Part shown: one piece after another, positions 54,252 to 64,000 of the stretch
Numbering within the stretch: position 1 is the stretch's first letter
Layout: each line of letters opens with the position of its first letter
Assembly: GCA_949592205.1 (NCBI GenBank)
Contig: CATIUR010000001.1
Span: forward strand, 69,545,559 to 69,609,558
DNA from: Helichrysum umbraculigerum
Lineage: Eukaryota; Streptophyta; Magnoliopsida; Asterales; Asteraceae
Reading direction: 5' to 3'
Length of the DNA stretch: 64,000 bases
Translations under genes and position numbers: made by a program
The notes under the pieces: generated by a model
Database searches by the model: none
Seen by the model: the letters and a program-made list of their open reading frames with translations, nothing else
Told to the model about the DNA's origin: nothing

Positions 54252-54386
54252 TTCTTCTTTTGAGTTTCTTTCTCGTATTCTTCTTTGAATATTTTTGCTG
54301 GGTCTTTGAATACGTAGATTGGTCCTTGCTTTGCTTTTGCTGGAGTTTTTCCGTTAATTGATAAGCTGTCTAACCTTTTTGTAAGA
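54248..54386 (-). pseudogene. F2 P2 remnant
   Basis: Last 44-45 codons of P2. The frame runs on into non-viral DNA upstream, which marks the integrant border at about 54386/54387. Confidence 0.85.
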
Positions 54387-55734
54387 GTTAATTGTAATAT
54401 ACTAAACTTATGAAGAACATGCACATGTTTTCTCATTTATTGTTGACTAAAACACACACACACACACACATATATATATAGCATAGGAAAATCAAAATTT
54501 ATCTCTCTCTCTCTCTCTTCACGTACAAGTCTTCCCTTTAATTTGCTCACAAATAAATCTCTATTGAACAAAAACATAGAAGATCAGATTATTTTTTTGC
54601 GATGAAACTGCAAAAACTTCTTACTTACACATCTTGTTCTCTCCCAAACATCTATTTCATCTCTCTCAATCACTCGTATAAATCATGAACCTTCTCACCA
54701 TTGACCACCAATCGAAGATCGCAATTGGAGAACATAACCACCAGTCCACCACGTACAATCAGGAACATCAATTGTGATGCCACACCTTCATATGCAACCC
54801 TCAACTTTAATTGTTGATGATAAAACTCAACCGGGTGGATGACGGACATTGCGAACAGAGAAACGTGAACGCCTTGATGAAAGATGAAATGCTACTATAC
54901 GTAATCGTACGATGATACAGAATCGCAACAGCCCGCAACATCTTCTACAAAATTGTAACATCCTCTATATAGTCGGTGATGAATGTATACGATAGATATT
55001 CAGTGATGAATATGAGATATTCAATGACGAATATTGCATACTCGATGATGAATACGATATGTATTTAGAGATGAATATGATTATTCAATTCAATGATGAA
55101 TACGATATATACTTAGGGATGAATATGGATATTCGGTGATGAATATGACATACTCGGTGATGAATACGATATATATATTCACGGATGAATACGGATATTC
55201 GGTGATGAATATGACATACTAGGTAATGAATACGATATAATATTCAGTGGTGAATACGGATATTCGGTGATGAACATACAAATTGTATACTATACATTCA
55301 TCGATGAATATGATAAATTGCTCTATGAATCAATATATTCAATAACAATTAAAAGTAATTTTTTAAAGAGAATACATTAATTTGGGAGAATAGAGAACTT
55401 TGGGGATAATGTATATCCATATTTTTGAATTGGATTTGTGTTGACGTGAATTCAGGGATTTTCGTTTAATACTCGATCAACGTTATTTTTATTTGATTCG
55501 TTTTTGAATTGACGGAATAACAAGCTTTGACGTTTTTGATGAATAGTTGGCTCATGCAAATTTGAAAGGGCAAATTTGAAAGGGTAATTTTGAAAGGTCA
55601 AGTTGCAAAGAGCAAGTTGTAGGCTCTTGTGGTTAAAATTGAAGCCACTTGATTGAAGATTCTCTCGGAAGATACATGCACCATTTGATTGGTTGTAAGC
55701 TTATCTAAATGAGTTAGCATATACAAGTTGCTAT
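54387..55734. other. Background DNA between virus and element E
   Basis: AT-rich, without a recognisable gene. It holds (CA)n and (TA)n near 54452-54480, (CT)n near 54502-54518, and the minisatellite described separately. Confidence 0.6.
54970..55310. repeat. GATGAATA-type minisatellite
   Basis: Imperfect tandem repeat built on a roughly 14-32 bp core (GATGAATACGATAT, ATTCGGTGATGAATATGA) with a higher-order period of about 65 bp between 55132 and 55275. No coding potential. Confidence 0.8.
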
Positions 55735-56897
55735 TGTGACACTCCTCCAAATTAGGTATATAATTATACTTAATTACATGCATTTCTTACGCTAATTCCC
55801 TGCATTTGTTTTAAACTAAACCTATGATGTGATATGAGTCTAGCGAGCCCAAAACACTAATACAAAAAGTATTACATGATACGTAGTTATTTATAAATTA
55901 CGTACGAACGTATCGGAACGAAGCCGACAAAAATAATTAACCAGATTTGGTTATATGAAATAATTAATAATTCGATTATTAATTTCGAGAAATTATATAT
56001 CTATAACATATAGATAAAATGGTTTAATTATACGTTTAACATAAAACGTATTATATAACGAACAGAAACAATTCTAGAAGGTACTTAAAAGGTCAAAATC
56101 TGAAAAGTGTTATTTTTCTAATACGTTTTCAAGTATTTAGAACATTACCTCAAAATATGAATTCGAAATTCAACTGAAATTTGGCGCTCAATTGAATACG
56201 CGCAGTAAAATGTACAAAAATGTACAACTACCAAAAATAATGAAAACATCATTTTTCTAAAAATATATTACGAACCAGGAGAGCATCTACAAAATAAAAA
56301 TATAAAATGTTAAATTTTATATTGCTATAATTATACCCGTACTCGAAATTTAGGTACCAAAAATGGCACCTAACATCAATAATGCAGAGACAGATTGATG
56401 TTTAAACCATACTCCCTCCATCTCTCTGTGATCATTCGGCAAACACACACACACAATTATATTTCATTTTTTTTCTCTCAAAACAAATTAACAAGATCAG
56501 AGGTAAACAACATCAGGGAGTGGAAGTAGAACACCAAGGCCAGAAGCATCATCTTCACCATCATCGATCATCATTTGCATCTTCATCTCATTGTAAGGAG
56601 ATTTTGATTTCTTCGATTTCTAAGCTTTAAATTCGTTATATAACTTGTATACATGTTACAATCTATCTATATAAACAACAAAATTGAAAGATTGAAGCTA
56701 AAATGTTAAAAATGGGTTTATGAAACCAAACTATGAATCCAAGAATTTATACATGAAAACATGTTATAATGATGTAATAAGTTGTTAAAATGCTATATAT
56801 TGATAGTATAAACGTTTGGGTTTGATGTACAAATGATTTGAAGCTAAAAGATCGAGCATATAAATGCTCTGTATCAAACAGAACCTGTAAAACCTTT

Positions 56898-57313
56898 GAA
56901 TCCGGTGGATTCAAGCGAATCCGGCGGATTCCCAACCGAAGCTCAGATGAATCCGGCGTATTCACGGGAATACGGCGGATTCCCGTTTCTAAACAAGACG
57001 AATACGGCGTATTCCGTTGAATACGGCGTATTCTCACCCTTGACCCGCACATAAACGTTCGGCTAAAACGATGAACGAGTAAAAGACACGGGTGAATACG
57101 GCGGATTCAAATGAATCCGGCGTATTCACAAACCTTCACACGAAATACCTGTGAACACAAACGAATACGGCGGATTCATTTAAATCCGGCGTATTCCCGA
57201 ACAAAAACGAAACCGTTTGAAAACTAGGATGAATACGGCGGATTCACCCGAATCCGGCGTATTCCGACTTCTGACTTGAATCCGGCGGATTCCACTGAAT
57301 ACGGCGGATTCCC
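56898..57313 (+). repeat. Seven paired 15-bp palindromic sites, GAATMCGGCGKATTC
   Basis: Fourteen 15-bp units (M is A or C, K is G or T) occur as seven pairs. Within each pair the two units are exactly 4 bp apart and the 4-bp spacer differs each time. Pair-to-pair distance varies (13, 17, 17, 34, 35 and 60 bp by count). The array lies about 165-580 bp upstream of TATA. Confidence 0.93.
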
Positions 57314-57841
57314 GTGTCTAGTCAACAATCTGACTTTTATTTTAACACATAAACGCTTCCGTTCACGATTCCAATTATACGATACATTTACGAGACATTG
57401 TAAACTATTAATAAAACATTAATGTGATATATCCGAGACACGGACTTTGGACTTATTTAATTCGTGCGAACAAACGATATATAAATAGATAACTACATAT
57501 TGGATTGTACACTTAACAAGTATACTACAAGAGAAATAATAACAATATTTCAACACAATGCTATTAATAAAGTTAACAACTTATATTGTTAAGAAATGAA
57601 CCAGTTCTTCAAATAAACAAAACTGTTAACATAAGTGATTAAAACAAATCAAAAGTACTTATGTTAATACATTGTTGTGTATAGGTTGACTACGTTTGGG
57701 CTTCGTTATCTTATCTCGCTAGCATTCACATCCGAGCACTCACAGTGAGTTCACAAACCCCTTTTCAATGTTTTAATGTTTTAAAACCTCGGGGTGGAAA
57801 ACATAGAAATCGTATGTATATTTGCATGCGACAACTGTTTG

Positions 57842-58017
57842 AATACTTGATGTATTTACTTAAACTATTGATGAAATGAGATTTCATGTTGTGACTGATT
57901 AAATACTGTACGTATTTGCTTAAACTGTTTATGAAGGGGTACTTCATACTTGAACTATTTGTGAAAGGGTATTTCACACAACTATCTGAACTATGTTTTT
58001 ATGAAATGTTTTTCATA
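57842..58017 (+). other. Hairpin run in E LTR
   Basis: Perfect hairpins AATAC (57842-57856), ATGAAAT (57871-57887), AAATAC (57901-57917), TATGAAG (57930-57948), GTGAAA (57961-57977) and TATGAAA (58000-58017). Two of them keep the loop GGGTA while the stem changes. The run is downstream of TATA, so it is in the transcript. Confidence 0.8.
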
Positions 58018-58329
58018 ACTATTTTGGGAATTTAGGCAACGAATCTTGGTACAGATCTAGGCTGAACGATGTAGTGCATAAAAGACCTTATGGCTACAGA
58101 CTATAACCATTACCTAGGTGACTCTAGCCACTGAGTATACGGATAGTACTATCGCCGTGACGACCCTCCTACGGATTTGGGAGCGTATACTTAAATGTCC
58201 TACTTGGCACAACAACAACAGATTAGGGTCGTGGTTTGGTTATAGGGTTAGATCGGGTTACCTTACTTGACAGGTTTAGCTCACCTTTCAAGGGATCACC
58301 GTCTAAATATTCCCACTAAACTATTGATT

Positions 58330-58560
58330 AGGAAAGGATTTCCTACGTACACTGAATTTGGAAATGTTAATCTTTATTTAGGTTAACTTGTGTTTCCTAC
58401 TGATAACGGATTTAGGAAATGTTATTTGATTAATAACTTGTGTTTCCTATTACAACTACAACTGACTTGGGAAATGTTATTTGTTAATAACTTGTGTTTC
58501 CTACTTGATAAACAACACTTATTTGGAAATGTTATTCTTAAACGATTAACTTGTGTTTCC
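58330..58560 (+). repeat. Four tandem ~57-bp units, each a hairpin (GGAAAT...TTTCC)
   Basis: Four diverged units between about 58359 and 58560 each begin GGAAATGTTA and end CTTGTGTTTCC, with an inner complementary pair (TTATT/AATAA or GTTAA/TTAAC). A smaller hairpin with stem AGGAAA lies just before, at 58330-58344. Confidence 0.85.
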
Positions 58561-59014
58561 TACATAACGAACAAACTTGTGAATTCACTCAACAATTTTG
58601 TTGACGTTTTACTCTATGTTTTTCAGGGAATTAGCAGCGTAAGTAAGATCTGCATGCATTATCAGGACGGACTACCCTGGACTTGTTAGGATGCCACTAC
58701 TTTTGGGACACTTGGATTTCCTCTGTATAACTGCAACTACTGCAGTCATACCTATGAAATCTACTTTTGATATTATGTATTTTATGAAATAATGATTTCA
58801 ACCACTATTACTACTGTTACTACTTTTCAAGTGGTAACCTTTTGTAAAACTTTAACTAATGGCATCTTAATTTATTTCGTTCTGCAATAACCATATGCTC
58901 TGAGTATGTATGTATCTGTTGGTTGTTTTACTGCTCGCACCCCCGCCACGTCACTAAGCTTCCGCAAACCACTCTTTGTAATTGTAATTACCGTTTGGCG
59001 GGGTGTGACAGACT

Positions 59015-59027
59015 TGGTATCAGAGCC
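59015..59027 (+). promoter_or_regulatory. Element E primer-binding site
   Basis: TGGTATCAGAGCC four bases after the LTR, initiator tRNA-Met type. Confidence 0.93.
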
Positions 59028-59181
59028 ATTGGTTATAGCGAACTAGAAGTCTTTAGGTGACTGAAAACCTTAGAGACCTAGACTATAGCCTTGGCTAGAA
59101 CATTTGTGCATTCATGCATACATACTTTGCATACAACTAACATACGACTGACACGCCGCACCCAATTTCTTTTGTCACAGT

Positions 59182-59961
59182 ATGTCTAGTCAATCACTTT
59201 ACCATGTCTATGCTTCGGATGAAGAGCCGACCGAGGCTACTTTTGAGGGTCCCGCGATCACAGTAGAGGATGAGTCATCAGTTCATGTGAGAGCCATGTC
59301 TGTTGACACTAGTGATGCTTACTTAGTACCACCTCCGACCGCACCTGAGGTCACTCCTACCTCTACACCACCTGTTGCGAGTACTTCTCGTGTGCCTGTA
59401 CCTAGGATGACAGCTAGGATTTGTGTTCGGGATTTTCCCAGGGGACCACTCGCGCCGCGCGATAAGTCGCCAGTGACTGAGCCTGAGGTTCCAGTTGTCG
59501 AGCCGCCACAGAAGAGGCTTCGACCTTCTCATCTGGACTGGATGCCTCGAGTATTGAGAGAGTGGAGATCACTAGAGGGTATTCCCTCGACCTTTGAGAT
59601 TGGAGAGTCCTCCCACTCACCACCATCTGCATCTCTCACCGGTGAGCCTCTGGAGCTCACTGTGCCTACCCTTGTGGCTGTGGTTCACACCATGTTTAGG
59701 ATATCATCTAGCAGGAGCAGAGATGTGATGGAGCTACTGAGCGATGCCTCCCGCACTGACATGGATATGGATATGCTCCATCAGAGGATGGATTTTGTGG
59801 AGACTCACCGTCAGACAGACTGGCAGAGTCTAGCATCCACCCGTGCACGCGTTGCAGTTTTAGAGAGGCGTGTTAGGGTGTCAGAGATTGTAGCTAGTGT
59901 GTGTGTGATGACTGCAGCAGTGATGGTTGCGGTTAGGATGTATTTCCCATGGTTCCGTTAG
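59182..59961 (+). CDS. Element E pre-gag ORF, possible tail-anchored protein (259 aa)
   Basis: ATG at 59182, the first long ORF after the PBS. The N-terminal half is Pro/Thr/Ser/Val-rich. About residues 185-230 are helical (DMDMDMLHQRMDFVETHR, ARVAVLERRVRV). The last 25 residues hold a hydrophobic stretch (IVASVCVMTAAVMVAV) ending in an aromatic/basic tail, as expected of a C-terminal membrane anchor. No known family recognised. Element A has a shorter coiled-coil ORF in the same position without the anchor. It may be an accessory protein; expression is unproven. Confidence 0.6.
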   Translation: MSSQSLYHVYASDEEPTEATFEGPAITVEDESSVHVRAMSVDTSDAYLVPPPTAPEVTPTSTPPVASTSRVPVPRMTARICVRDFPRGPLAPRDKSPVTEPEVPVVEPPQKRLRPSHLDWMPRVLREWRSLEGIPSTFEIGESSHSPPSASLTGEPLELTVPTLVAVVHTMFRISSSRSRDVMELLSDASRTDMDMDMLHQRMDFVETHRQTDWQSLASTRARVAVLERRVRVSEIVASVCVMTAAVMVAVRMYFPWFR

Positions 59962-60616
59962 GACTATGTATGGCGGCTGTGCCTACATCATATTAGATTA
60001 TTACTTTTGGGGAAATATATGTATGTATTAGTTATGGATTAGCTGTATGTTGGATGAAACTTTGTTAGTAGAATGGGTATATGTATAGGAAACCCATCAT
60101 CTTTTGTACAATGCTAACCATTGATGGGTATATTAGAAATCCCATCCCATTTTGTACTAAACTCTTGTAACAGCGTTATGACCTTTAATATATAATGTAT
60201 GCTTGATTTACATCTCGTGTTCATTATGCTTATTATCAACCATGTTATTTCATCTTACAACTGTTGACTTGTGATTAAAACTATACTTTATCGACGACTT
60301 TGTGATCAATTCTTGTAAACCCTGAAACATATTGTAAGCTTGATGATTGATTATTCTTGAGAACCTCTGAAATTTACAGTGTTAAACGACAATGAAAAGA
60401 AATATGTATTGGACATTATATAATGACGCCTGGCCAACGTGATTATATTATGCTAGGTACATGTGGGTGTTTCAAAGTTGTAGGACACGTGTTGTAAAAC
60501 CCTGTTCATTCATCTTTTCATGTCATTCGCTTCTATCAAATGTGAATCTTTGATCTATTCACATTCAATATCTCAACATTAACACTCTGCATTTTATTCA
60601 TTCGCAGAGCTGAATC
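59962..60616 (+). other. Element E leader between pre-gag ORF and gag
   Basis: 655 bp, AT-rich, non-coding. I see short duplicated phrases (CCCATC...TTTTGTAC at about 60090-60155) but no clear signal. Separation by this distance means gag needs reinitiation, a second message or splicing. Confidence 0.5.
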
Positions 60617-63600
60617 ATGCCTCCCAAACGACGAGTCACTAGAAAAAGTCAAAAGACGACTACGCCTCCACCACCACCACCTACTGAAACCACTGAACAA
60701 ATGATCGCACGAAGAATAGCTGAAGGTATTGCTGAATATGAGGCAAGCCGTAGTCGTGAACCTGGAGCTAACAACAGTGGATCTACCCCTGTTAATACTG
60801 AGACACTCGTGAATGCTAGCCGAGGGTGTTCATACAAAACATTTCAGGCTTGTAAGCCGATTTCTTTCCGTGGCACCGAGGGTGCAATTGGTATGATTCA
60901 TTGGATAGAGAAAACTGAATCAGTATTGGAAATTAGTGACTGTTCGCCTGACTGTATGGTGAAGTATGCTGCTTGCACTTTGGCCGACAAAGCGCTCACT
61001 TGGTGGAACAGTCAGATCCAATCACTTGGTCGACCAGCTGCTTATTCAATGTCATGGGGAACATTTAAGAATTTGATGTTGGAGGAATTCTGCCCTCGCA
61101 GTGAGATGCAGAAAATAGAAACAGAGTTGTGGAACATCACCATGATTGGTGCTGATATTACTGGGTACACCACTAAGTTTCAGGAACTTGCACGTCTAGT
61201 GCCACACATGGTGACACCCGAGTATAAGCGTATCGAGCGCTACATATACGGTCTGGCCCCACAAATCCGCAGTCTGGTGACGTCATCTAAACCGGACACT
61301 TTCAGGAGTGCTGTTACTCTAGCACAAAGTTTAACAGACGAGGTAGTCAGGATGGGAAATCTGACTAAGAAAGCTGTGTCGGGAAAGGGTGAACCGAACA
61401 GTACTGATGCTAGTAGTTCTAGTGGTGCAAAGCGAAAGTGGAACGGTAGTGGTACTGACCGTCAGGGTCAGCAGAACAAGAAACCTTCTGGAAATGCGAA
61501 AGCATATGTTGCCACTACTACCGAATCGAAACCATACCTGGGTAACAAACCCAAATGTGATAAGTGCAACCGACACCACGAAGGTGGGTGTGGGTATTGT
61601 GGAAATTGTAAGGCATGGGGACACAGAACCCGAGAATGCAAAACTAACCCTCCCCCACGGGCAAACACTGAGCGTCAAAACCAGGGGTGTTTTGAATGTG
61701 GTGAGCAAGGACACTACCGTAACCGATGCCCTAAGCTCAACAACAACAACCAAAACCACAACAACAATAACAACCGCGGTAACAACAATAACCGAGCCAA
61801 CAACATCAACAATCAACCGGCTCAAGGAAGGGCATTGGTGATCGGGGCACAAGAGGCACGCCAGGACCCCAACACCGTCACTGGTACGTTTCTCGTAAAC
61901 AACCATTATGCCTCTGTGTTAATTGATTCGGGTGCTGATTTAAGTTTTGTGTCTACTGAGTTTAGACCACTATTAGAACTTGAATCCCGTAAATTAGAAA
62001 ACAAGTATACCATAGAGTTAGCCGATGGTGAGTTGATCGAATCAGGAGAAATAGTACCGGGATGTACCTTGGAATTAGAAGGTCATCTCTTCGAAATAGA
62101 CTTACTACCGGTTAAGTTGGGAAGTTTTGACATTGTAGTCGGTATGGATTGGTTATCTAAGAACCGCGCCGAGATCATATGTCATGATAAGATGGTTCGT
62201 TTACCGTTAACGACAGGAGAAACTTTAATGATTCAAGGCGAGAAACGAAAGAGTGCCACAAAGATGATTTCATGTTTAAAAGCCAGTAAATACCTCCGAA
62301 AGGGGTACCAAGCGTTCCTGGCACACGTTATAGAAAAGAAGACTGAGGAGCGACGTATAGACGATGTGCCTATTGTACGCGACTATCCAGGAGTGTTCCC
62401 TGATGAGTTGCCGGGGTTGCCACCCCCACGACAAGTTGAGTTTCACATTGACCTGGTGCCAGGAGCCGCACCTATCGCACGAGCACCTTATCGTCTAGCT
62501 CCCTCAGAAATGCAGGAGTTATCTACACAACTGCAGGAACTTCTAGATTTGGGATTCATCCGTCCGAGCTTTTCACCTTGGGGAGCTCCGGTACTATTCG
62601 TCAAGAAAAAGGATGGATCTATGCGGATGTGCATAGATTACCGAGAACTGAACAAGGTAACTATCAAGAACCGATATCCGTTACCACGCATTGACGATCT
62701 GTTTGATCAACTGCAAGGGTCAAGTTATTATTCAAAAATCGACCTACGATCTGGTTACCATCAGCTTAAGGTACGAGAAGAGGATGTACCGAAAACTGCT
62801 TTTAGGACTCGTTACGGTCACTACGAGTTTCTAGTCATGCCTTTTGGGCTGACCAACGCACCAGCAGTATTCATGGATTTGATGAACAGAGTATGCAAAC
62901 CCTATTTGGATAAATTCGTCATTGTGTTTATTGACGACATATTGGTATACTCACGATCAAAAGAGGATCACGAGCAACATCTGAAGCTTGTTCTCGAACT
63001 ACTACAAAAAGAGAAGCTTTATGCAAAGTTCCCTAAATGCGAATTTTGGATACGAGAGGTTCAATTCCTTGGTCATGTGATAAATGACAAGGGGATTCAC
63101 GTGGACCCATCCAAAATTGAGGCAATCAACAACTGGGAAGCACCGAAAACCCCAACGGAAGTACGACAATTTCTTGGTCTAGCTGGCTATTACAGGCGAT
63201 TCATCGCAAACTTTTCAAAGATAGCCCAGCCACTTACTACATTAACTCAAAAAGACAAGAAATTTGAGTGGAATGAGAAACAAGACAATGCATTCCAACT
63301 ACTGAAACAGAAACTGAGCAGCGCACCCATACTATCTCTACCTGAAGGAGTAGACAACTTTGTTGTCTACTGTGATGCTTCGCATCAGGGATTGGGTTGC
63401 GTATTGATGCAAAACGAAAAGGTCATTGCTTATGCATCACGACAACTAAAAGTGCATGAGAAGAACTATACGACTCATGATTTAGAATTGGGAGCCGTTG
63501 TTTTTGCACTAAAGATCTGGAGACACTACCTATACGGTACAAAGTGTACGATCTTCACTGATCATAAGAGCCTACAACATATATTCGACCAGAAAGAACT

Positions 63601-64000
63601 TAACATGAGACAACGACGATGGGTCGAATTACTTAACGATTACGACTGTGAAATAAAGTATCACCCGGGTAAAGCTAACGTAGTAGCAGATGCCCTGAGT
63701 CGTAAGGAACGAATCAAACCTCGAAGAGTTCGAGCCATGGGATTGACAATCCACTCGAATCTCATTACTCAAATTCGCGATGCACAAGAAACTGCTTTCA
63801 CTCCCGAACGTCTTAAGGATGAATCCTTGAAGGGGATGGAAAAGCAACTCGAGAAAAAGGACAACGGAGTGTTATACTTCATGAACCGAATTTGGGTACC
63901 TTACGTAGAGGAGTTACGCAAGCTGATTTTGGATGAGGCACATAAGTCCAACTACTCGATACATCCTGGTGCTGACAAGATGTACCATGACTTGAAAGGC
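60617..64000 (+). CDS. gag-pol: Element E gag-pol polyprotein, 3' end off-window
   Basis: I read 1,128 codons from ATG (MPPKRRVTRK) to the last base without a stop. Gag core at about residues 75-230 (LTWWNSQ, GYTTKFQEL). Zinc knuckles CDKCNRHHEGGCGYCGNCKAWGH (about 313) and CFECGEQGHYRNRC (about 357). Protease with DSGAD (about 436) instead of the commoner DTGA. RT from about 590 with FIDDILVYS near 771. RNase H with YCDASHQGLG near 918. The integrase zinc region is beginning at the edge (HPGADKMYHDL). Gag and pol share one frame with no frameshift. It is the least damaged Ty3 coding region here and marks the frame that element A has lost. Confidence 0.96.
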   Translation, partial: MPPKRRVTRKSQKTTTPPPPPPTETTEQMIARRIAEGIAEYEASRSREPGANNSGSTPVNTETLVNASRGCSYKTFQACKPISFRGTEGAIGMIHWIEKTESVLEISDCSPDCMVKYAACTLADKALTWWNSQIQSLGRPAAYSMSWGTFKNLMLEEFCPRSEMQKIETELWNITMIGADITGYTTKFQELARLVPHMVTPEYKRIERYIYGLAPQIRSLVTSSKPDTFRSAVTLAQSLTDEVVRMGNLTKKAVSGKGEPNSTDASSSSGAKRKWNGSGTDRQGQQNKKPSGNAKAYVATTTESKPYLGNKPKCDKCNRHHEGGCGYCGNCKAWGHRTRECKTNPPPRANTERQNQGCFECGEQGHYRNRCPKLNNNNQNHNNNNNRGNNNNRANNINNQPAQGRALVIGAQEARQDPNTVTGTFLVNNHYASVLIDSGADLSFVSTEFRPLLELESRKLENKYTIELADGELIESGEIVPGCTLELEGHLFEIDLLPVKLGSFDIVVGMDWLSKNRAEIICHDKMVRLPLTTGETLMIQGEKRKSATKMISCLKASKYLRKGYQAFLAHVIEKKTEERRIDDVPIVRDYPGVFPDELPGLPPPRQVEFHIDLVPGAAPIARAPYRLAPSEMQELSTQLQELLDLGFIRPSFSPWGAPVLFVKKKDGSMRMCIDYRELNKVTIKNRYPLPRIDDLFDQLQGSSYYSKIDLRSGYHQLKVREEDVPKTAFRTRYGHYEFLVMPFGLTNAPAVFMDLMNRVCKPYLDKFVIVFIDDILVYSRSKEDHEQHLKLVLELLQKEKLYAKFPKCEFWIREVQFLGHVINDKGIHVDPSKIEAINNWEAPKTPTEVRQFLGLAGYYRRFIANFSKIAQPLTTLTQKDKKFEWNEKQDNAFQLLKQKLSSAPILSLPEGVDNFVVYCDASHQGLGCVLMQNEKVIAYASRQLKVHEKNYTTHDLELGAVVFALKIWRHYLYGTKCTIFTDHKSLQHIFDQKELNMRQRRWVELLNDYDCEIKYHPGKANVVADALSRKERIKPRRVRAMGLTIHSNLITQIRDAQETAFTPERLKDESLKGMEKQLEKKDNGVLYFMNRIWVPYVEELRKLILDEAHKSNYSIHPGADKMYHDLKG

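Larger units (their letters stand above)
47764..54386 (-). mobile_element. Endogenous pararetrovirus copy F2 (5'-truncated)
   Basis: Second tandem viral copy, upstream of F1 in sense order. It starts abruptly inside P2 at about 54386, where homology to F1 (46587) ends and background DNA begins. F1 and F2 differ only rarely over about 6 kb by eye. Each has its own nonsense codon in the coat-polymerase frame, and both share the TAG after the movement protein. Confidence 0.9.
55735..59010 (+). mobile_element. Element E 5' LTR
   Basis: 3,276 bp, from TGTGACACTCC to GGGGTGTGACA. TATA box TATATAAATA at 57478-57487. The GAATMCGG site array lies upstream (56898-57313) and the hairpin run downstream (57842-58560). 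The start resembles the LTR start of element A (both followed by CAAATTAGG). Confidence 0.9.
55735..64000 (+). mobile_element. Element E: Ty3 chromovirus (Tekay-like), cut by window end
   Basis: 5' LTR 55735-59010, PBS 59015-59027, pre-gag ORF, and gag-protease-RT-RNase H-integrase start in one frame to the window edge. The coding part is closely related to element A, but the LTR sequence is largely different. The 3' part is off-window, so completeness and target duplication (GCTAT at 55730-55734 expected) cannot be checked. Confidence 0.93.

Noticed and set aside
54387..55734. A host gene between the virus and element E
   Set aside because: No ORF above about 60 codons, no splice-consistent coding pattern, mostly simple repeats.
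61331..61906. Minus-strand ORF of 191 codons opposite element E gag
   Set aside because: Shadow of the zinc-knuckle and Asn-rich linker region of the E gag-pol frame.

Overview
The window is a nest of plant retroelements and holds no host gene that I can recognise. Plant origin is shown by Tekay-like Ty3 chromoviruses with LTRs of 2.5-3.3 kb, a SIRE-type Ty1/copia element with a third ORF, an endogenous caulimovirid, and primer sites matching plant initiator tRNA-Met. A large-genome eudicot, perhaps Asteraceae, is my guess; the sequence alone does not prove it.

Layout: 1-1800 is the end of an A-family LTR cut by the window edge. 1801-2670 is background with a (TA)n microsatellite. From 2671 to 54386 lies one integrated pararetrovirus locus, minus strand, about 1.85 head-to-tail copies of a roughly 7.8 kb circular genome (copies F1 and F2). 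F1 is split by element A (3299-40586, minus, Ty3 chromovirus, about 10.7 kb without inserts, TSD CTTTT). A carries two insertions. C (4421-9971, plus, TSD GTTTT) sits in its 3' LTR. B (12967-33997, plus, gag-only, TSD CATCG) sits at its RNase H/integrase junction. The 5' LTR of B is itself split by D (15190-27107, minus, full SIRE-type copia with gag, pol and ORF3, TSD CAAAC). 54387-55734 is background with simple repeats and a minisatellite. From 55735 to the window end is element E (plus, Ty3 chromovirus) with a 5' LTR, a pre-gag ORF and one long gag-pol frame still open at base 64000.

Order of events from nesting: virus, then A, then B and C, then D. All LTR pairs differ at very few sites by eye, so the whole pile-up is recent.

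The most unusual signal is non-coding. Each of the five LTR families carries, upstream of its TATA box, an array of short sites with its own sequence and, in four families, fixed-length inverted geometry: 23 bp in A, 24 bp in B and C, 15-bp units paired at 4 bp in E, and direct repeats in D. Downstream of TATA, the Ty3 families A, B and E carry runs of short perfect hairpins whose stems differ while pairing is kept. In addition, C encodes only a protein related to the ORF3 of D. Finally, both virus copies share an in-frame amber codon between movement protein and coat-polymerase.
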